Of a stretch of 7,069 nt of DNA, positions 5,443 through 7,069 are shown piece after piece (within the stretch, counting starts at the first letter, position 1; every line of letters begins with the position of its first letter). Source of the DNA: Microcaldota archaeon (GTDB lineage: Archaea > Iainarchaeota > Iainarchaeia > JAADDC01); NCBI GenBank assembly GCA_027043825.1, contig JALUER010000105.1, forward strand, positions 1 through 7,069, read 5' to 3'. The notes beneath the pieces were generated by a model. That model made no database searches, was not told the origin of the DNA, and saw only the letters and a program-made list of their open reading frames with translations. A program made the translations under genes and the position numbers.

Positions 5443-5458
5443 CCCCTTAAATAAGGGG
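5443..5458. promoter_or_regulatory. Palindrome overlapping the TATA box of the HD gene; possible operator
   Basis: CCCCTTA-AA-TAAGGGG is a perfect inverted repeat with 7-bp arms and a 2-nt centre. Its middle, TTAAATAA (5447-5454), ends 18 nt before the ATG at 5473 and is the expected TATA box. A protein bound to the palindrome would block TBP. It lies in the 108-bp divergent intergenic region. Confidence 0.5.
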
Positions 5459-5472
5459 GACCATCTTATTAT

Positions 5473-6033
5473 ATGGAGCTTCGGGAAGCCCTCAGGTTAT
5501 TGAGATCGAGGGACCTTTCCCTTCTCCAGTGGGAGGCCGCAGCGGTGGCCTACTCTCTCTTCCACCACAAGGACCTCTTCTATCACACCGAGCGGGTGGT
5601 GCACTGGGCCAGGAAGTTGGGCAAAGAGAAGGGACTAAAAGTTCCCCTTCTGACCACCGCCGCCTGGCTCCACGACGTGGGCTACGCCGTTTCCCCAAAG
5701 GATCACGCCAAGATAGGGGCAGAGGCAGTGAAGGAACGACTGAGAGAGCTGGAACTCGACGAAGAAGCTATCTTCTACATAACCGACGCCATCCGGAACC
5801 ACGGCAGCAAGGGATCACCCAAAACAGAGTACGGCCACGTCCTCCGGTTCTCCGACGCCCTGGCCGTCTGGGACCCCCACTTCATAGGCTTCTTCCTTTT
5901 AACAACCCCCTGTGACGAGTGGAGGGATTTCCTCCCTGAGATGGAGAAGAAATGGAAGGTTATTGAAGAGTACGGGGAAGAGGGGAGAGTGGAGAGGGAG
6001 AAGATCCTTGCCGCCATACCCTGCAAGGAATAA
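5473..6033 (+). CDS. HD-domain metal-dependent phosphohydrolase
   Basis: The 186-residue cytoplasmic protein carries the HD superfamily metal site in the usual order: H38 (FYHTERVV), H67-D68 (WLHDVGYA), H78 (HAKIGAE), H110 (RNHG) and D128 (RFSDAL). HD proteins with this full set usually hydrolyse nucleotides or nucleotide second messengers using one or two divalent metals. The substrate cannot be read from sequence. Five-prime nucleotidase-like relatives are one option, a signalling phosphodiesterase another. The ATG at 5473 has no Shine-Dalgarno site; a TATA-like box within a palindrome lies 18 nt upstream. Type III RuBisCO follows after 24 bp on the same strand, suggesting a shared role in nucleotide or ribose-phosphate metabolism, though RuBisCO also seems to have its own TATA-like box. 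Confidence 0.9.
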   Translation: MELREALRLLRSRDLSLLQWEAAAVAYSLFHHKDLFYHTERVVHWARKLGKEKGLKVPLLTTAAWLHDVGYAVSPKDHAKIGAEAVKERLRELELDEEAIFYITDAIRNHGSKGSPKTEYGHVLRFSDALAVWDPHFIGFFLLTTPCDEWRDFLPEMEKKWKVIEEYGEEGRVEREKILAAIPCKE

Positions 6034-6036
6034 AAA
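6029..6036 (+). promoter_or_regulatory. TATA-like box of the RuBisCO gene, overlapping the HD stop codon
   Basis: AATAAAAA includes the TAA stop of the HD gene and ends 21 nt before the RuBisCO ATG at 6058. The only G-rich run (GAGGGGG) is about 14 nt from the ATG, too far for a normal Shine-Dalgarno site. Independent, leaderless transcription of RuBisCO is therefore plausible. Confidence 0.4.
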
Positions 6037-6057
6037 GAGGGGGTCCTTTATCCATCC

Positions 6058-7069
6058 ATGGAGAAGCGGAGCTACCTACACCTGGACTACGAACCTGACC
6101 CCAAGAGGGACTTCGTCGTCCTCGCCTGGATAAGGGGGAGGGCCCCACTGGAGAAGCTGGCCAACGAGGTGGCAGCTGAGAGCTCCACGGGCACCTGGAC
6201 ACCCGTAAAGACCATGAATGAGAAGGTCTTCAAGGAATACTCGGCCAAGGTCTTCCGGTTAGAACATACCTCCGACAACGCGGGCTTTGCCTGGATCGCC
6301 TACCCCATCGAACACTTTGACAGGAAAAACGTCCTACAGTTCATGGCCAGTGTGCTGGGGAACATCTTCGGCATGGGAATACTGGAGGGGCTCTACATAG
6401 GGGATATATCCATCCCGGAAGAATACCAAAGGCAGTTCAAGGGGCCCGAGCTGGGAATGGAAGGGATAAGGAAGTACTTGGGGGTTAAGGATCGGCCCCT
6501 GGTGGGGACCATCGTCAAGCCCAAGGTGGGCCTTTCTCCCTCCGAATGGGCCGAAGTGGCCTATAAGGCCTGGAGCAACGGGCTGGACCTCGTAAAGGAT
6601 GATGAAAACCTCGTAGACCAGGAATTCTGTCCCTGGAAGGAGCGGTTTGACAGGGCCTTCGAGCTCCTGGACAGGGCAGAGTTAGAGACCGGCGAGAAGA
6701 AGGTCTACTCGGTCAACATCACCGACTCCAACGTCGAGAGGATGATAGAGAGGTTAGAGTACCTCCACGAAAGGGGACACAAAACCGCTATGATCGATGT
6801 CTTCGTCATGGGCATGGCGGTGGTGAAGGAGATCATAGATGAGGCCAGGAAGCTGGGCATCTGGATACACGGACACAGGGCAGGCTACGCCGCCCACCAC
6901 AGGGCGGAGTTCGGCGTGAACTTCGAAGTATACGCCAAGTTCTACCGTCTCTTTGGGGTGGACCAGCTCCACGTAGGAACCGGTGTCGGTAAGATGGGGG
7001 ATGCCCCCCTGGAGGTGAGGAGGCTCCGGGACGTGGTGGTGGAAAGGGAATTGGAGGAAGCCTTCTACC
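6058..7069 (+). CDS. rbcL: Ribulose-bisphosphate carboxylase large chain, archaeal type III; 3' end outside window
   Basis: The first 337 residues are present, of roughly 420-430 expected. The N-terminal domain contains ESSTGTW (41-47) and GNIFGM (101-106). The barrel has GTIVKPKVGLSP (150-161; K154 equals spinach K175). GLDLVKDDEN (175-184) carries the lysine to be carbamylated, K180, and metal ligands D182 and E183. HGHRAG (271-276) holds H273 and R274, and the loop 6 core GTGVGKM (307-313) holds K312. Type III enzymes fix CO2 onto ribulose 1,5-bisphosphate derived from nucleotides, yielding two 3-phosphoglycerates. The catalytic lysines are intact, so this is not a type IV RuBisCO-like protein. 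Two spots differ from usual: Y277 where H298 is normal, and GKMGD where GKMEG is normal. The phosphate-binding SGG region is beyond the edge. It follows the HD gene by 24 bp. Confidence 0.93.
   Translation, partial: MEKRSYLHLDYEPDPKRDFVVLAWIRGRAPLEKLANEVAAESSTGTWTPVKTMNEKVFKEYSAKVFRLEHTSDNAGFAWIAYPIEHFDRKNVLQFMASVLGNIFGMGILEGLYIGDISIPEEYQRQFKGPELGMEGIRKYLGVKDRPLVGTIVKPKVGLSPSEWAEVAYKAWSNGLDLVKDDENLVDQEFCPWKERFDRAFELLDRAELETGEKKVYSVNITDSNVERMIERLEYLHERGHKTAMIDVFVMGMAVVKEIIDEARKLGIWIHGHRAGYAAHHRAEFGVNFEVYAKFYRLFGVDQLHVGTGVGKMGDAPLEVRRLRDVVVERELEEAFY

Noticed and set aside
5529..5915. 128-codon open frame overlapping the HD gene in another frame.
   Set aside because: Arg/Pro-rich shadow; the HD frame has a complete metal-binding motif set.

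Overview
The window is archaeal DNA. The evidence is a Dph2-type diphthamide enzyme, a type III RuBisCO large subunit, a ZIP metal carrier, two tRNA genes without encoded CCA, and start sites placed about 20 nt behind TATA-like boxes instead of behind Shine-Dalgarno sites. The tRNA acceptor and T stems are entirely G-C, which suggests a thermophile. The lineage cannot be fixed from the sequence; a euryarchaeote-like or related uncultivated group is a guess.

Layout. Positions 2-262 hold the 3' end of a plus-strand MiaB/CDKAL1-type tRNA methylthiotransferase (TRAM domain). It converges on, and overlaps by 44 bp, a minus-strand operon. Read from its promoter near 3075, that operon is a ZIP family metal transporter, a PUA-containing RlmI-like RNA m5C methyltransferase, and Dph2. 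The stop/start junctions overlap, and the two downstream genes have Shine-Dalgarno sites. From 3121 to 3816 there is no protein gene. This stretch carries tRNA-Val(CAC), tRNA-Thr(CGT), a terminator-like element, several strong inverted repeats, and a collapsed partial second copy of the tRNA-Thr locus.

From 3817 to 5364 two minus-strand genes follow. One is an unrecognised protein with an HEXXH zinc-peptidase motif. The other is a two-domain fusion of a CoA-binding Rossmann domain with a ferredoxin-thioredoxin-reductase-like iron-sulfur domain. Divergently transcribed from a 108-bp intergenic region is an HD-domain phosphohydrolase. Type III RuBisCO follows it 24 bp later and runs off the right edge.

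How the genes fit together. The left half is about translation: tRNA ms2t6A modification, RNA m5C methylation, EF-2 diphthamide and two tRNAs. The right half looks like redox and nucleotide/carbon metabolism. Archaeal type III RuBisCO normally works in AMP/ribose-bisphosphate salvage, so a neighbouring HD phosphohydrolase and a CoA-binding/FTR redox protein suggest a regulated unit, but that link is inference. The most unusual items are the CoA-binding-FTR fusion, the decayed tRNA-Thr repeat with a covarying leader hairpin, the orphan HEXXH protein, and active-site-region substitutions in the RuBisCO.
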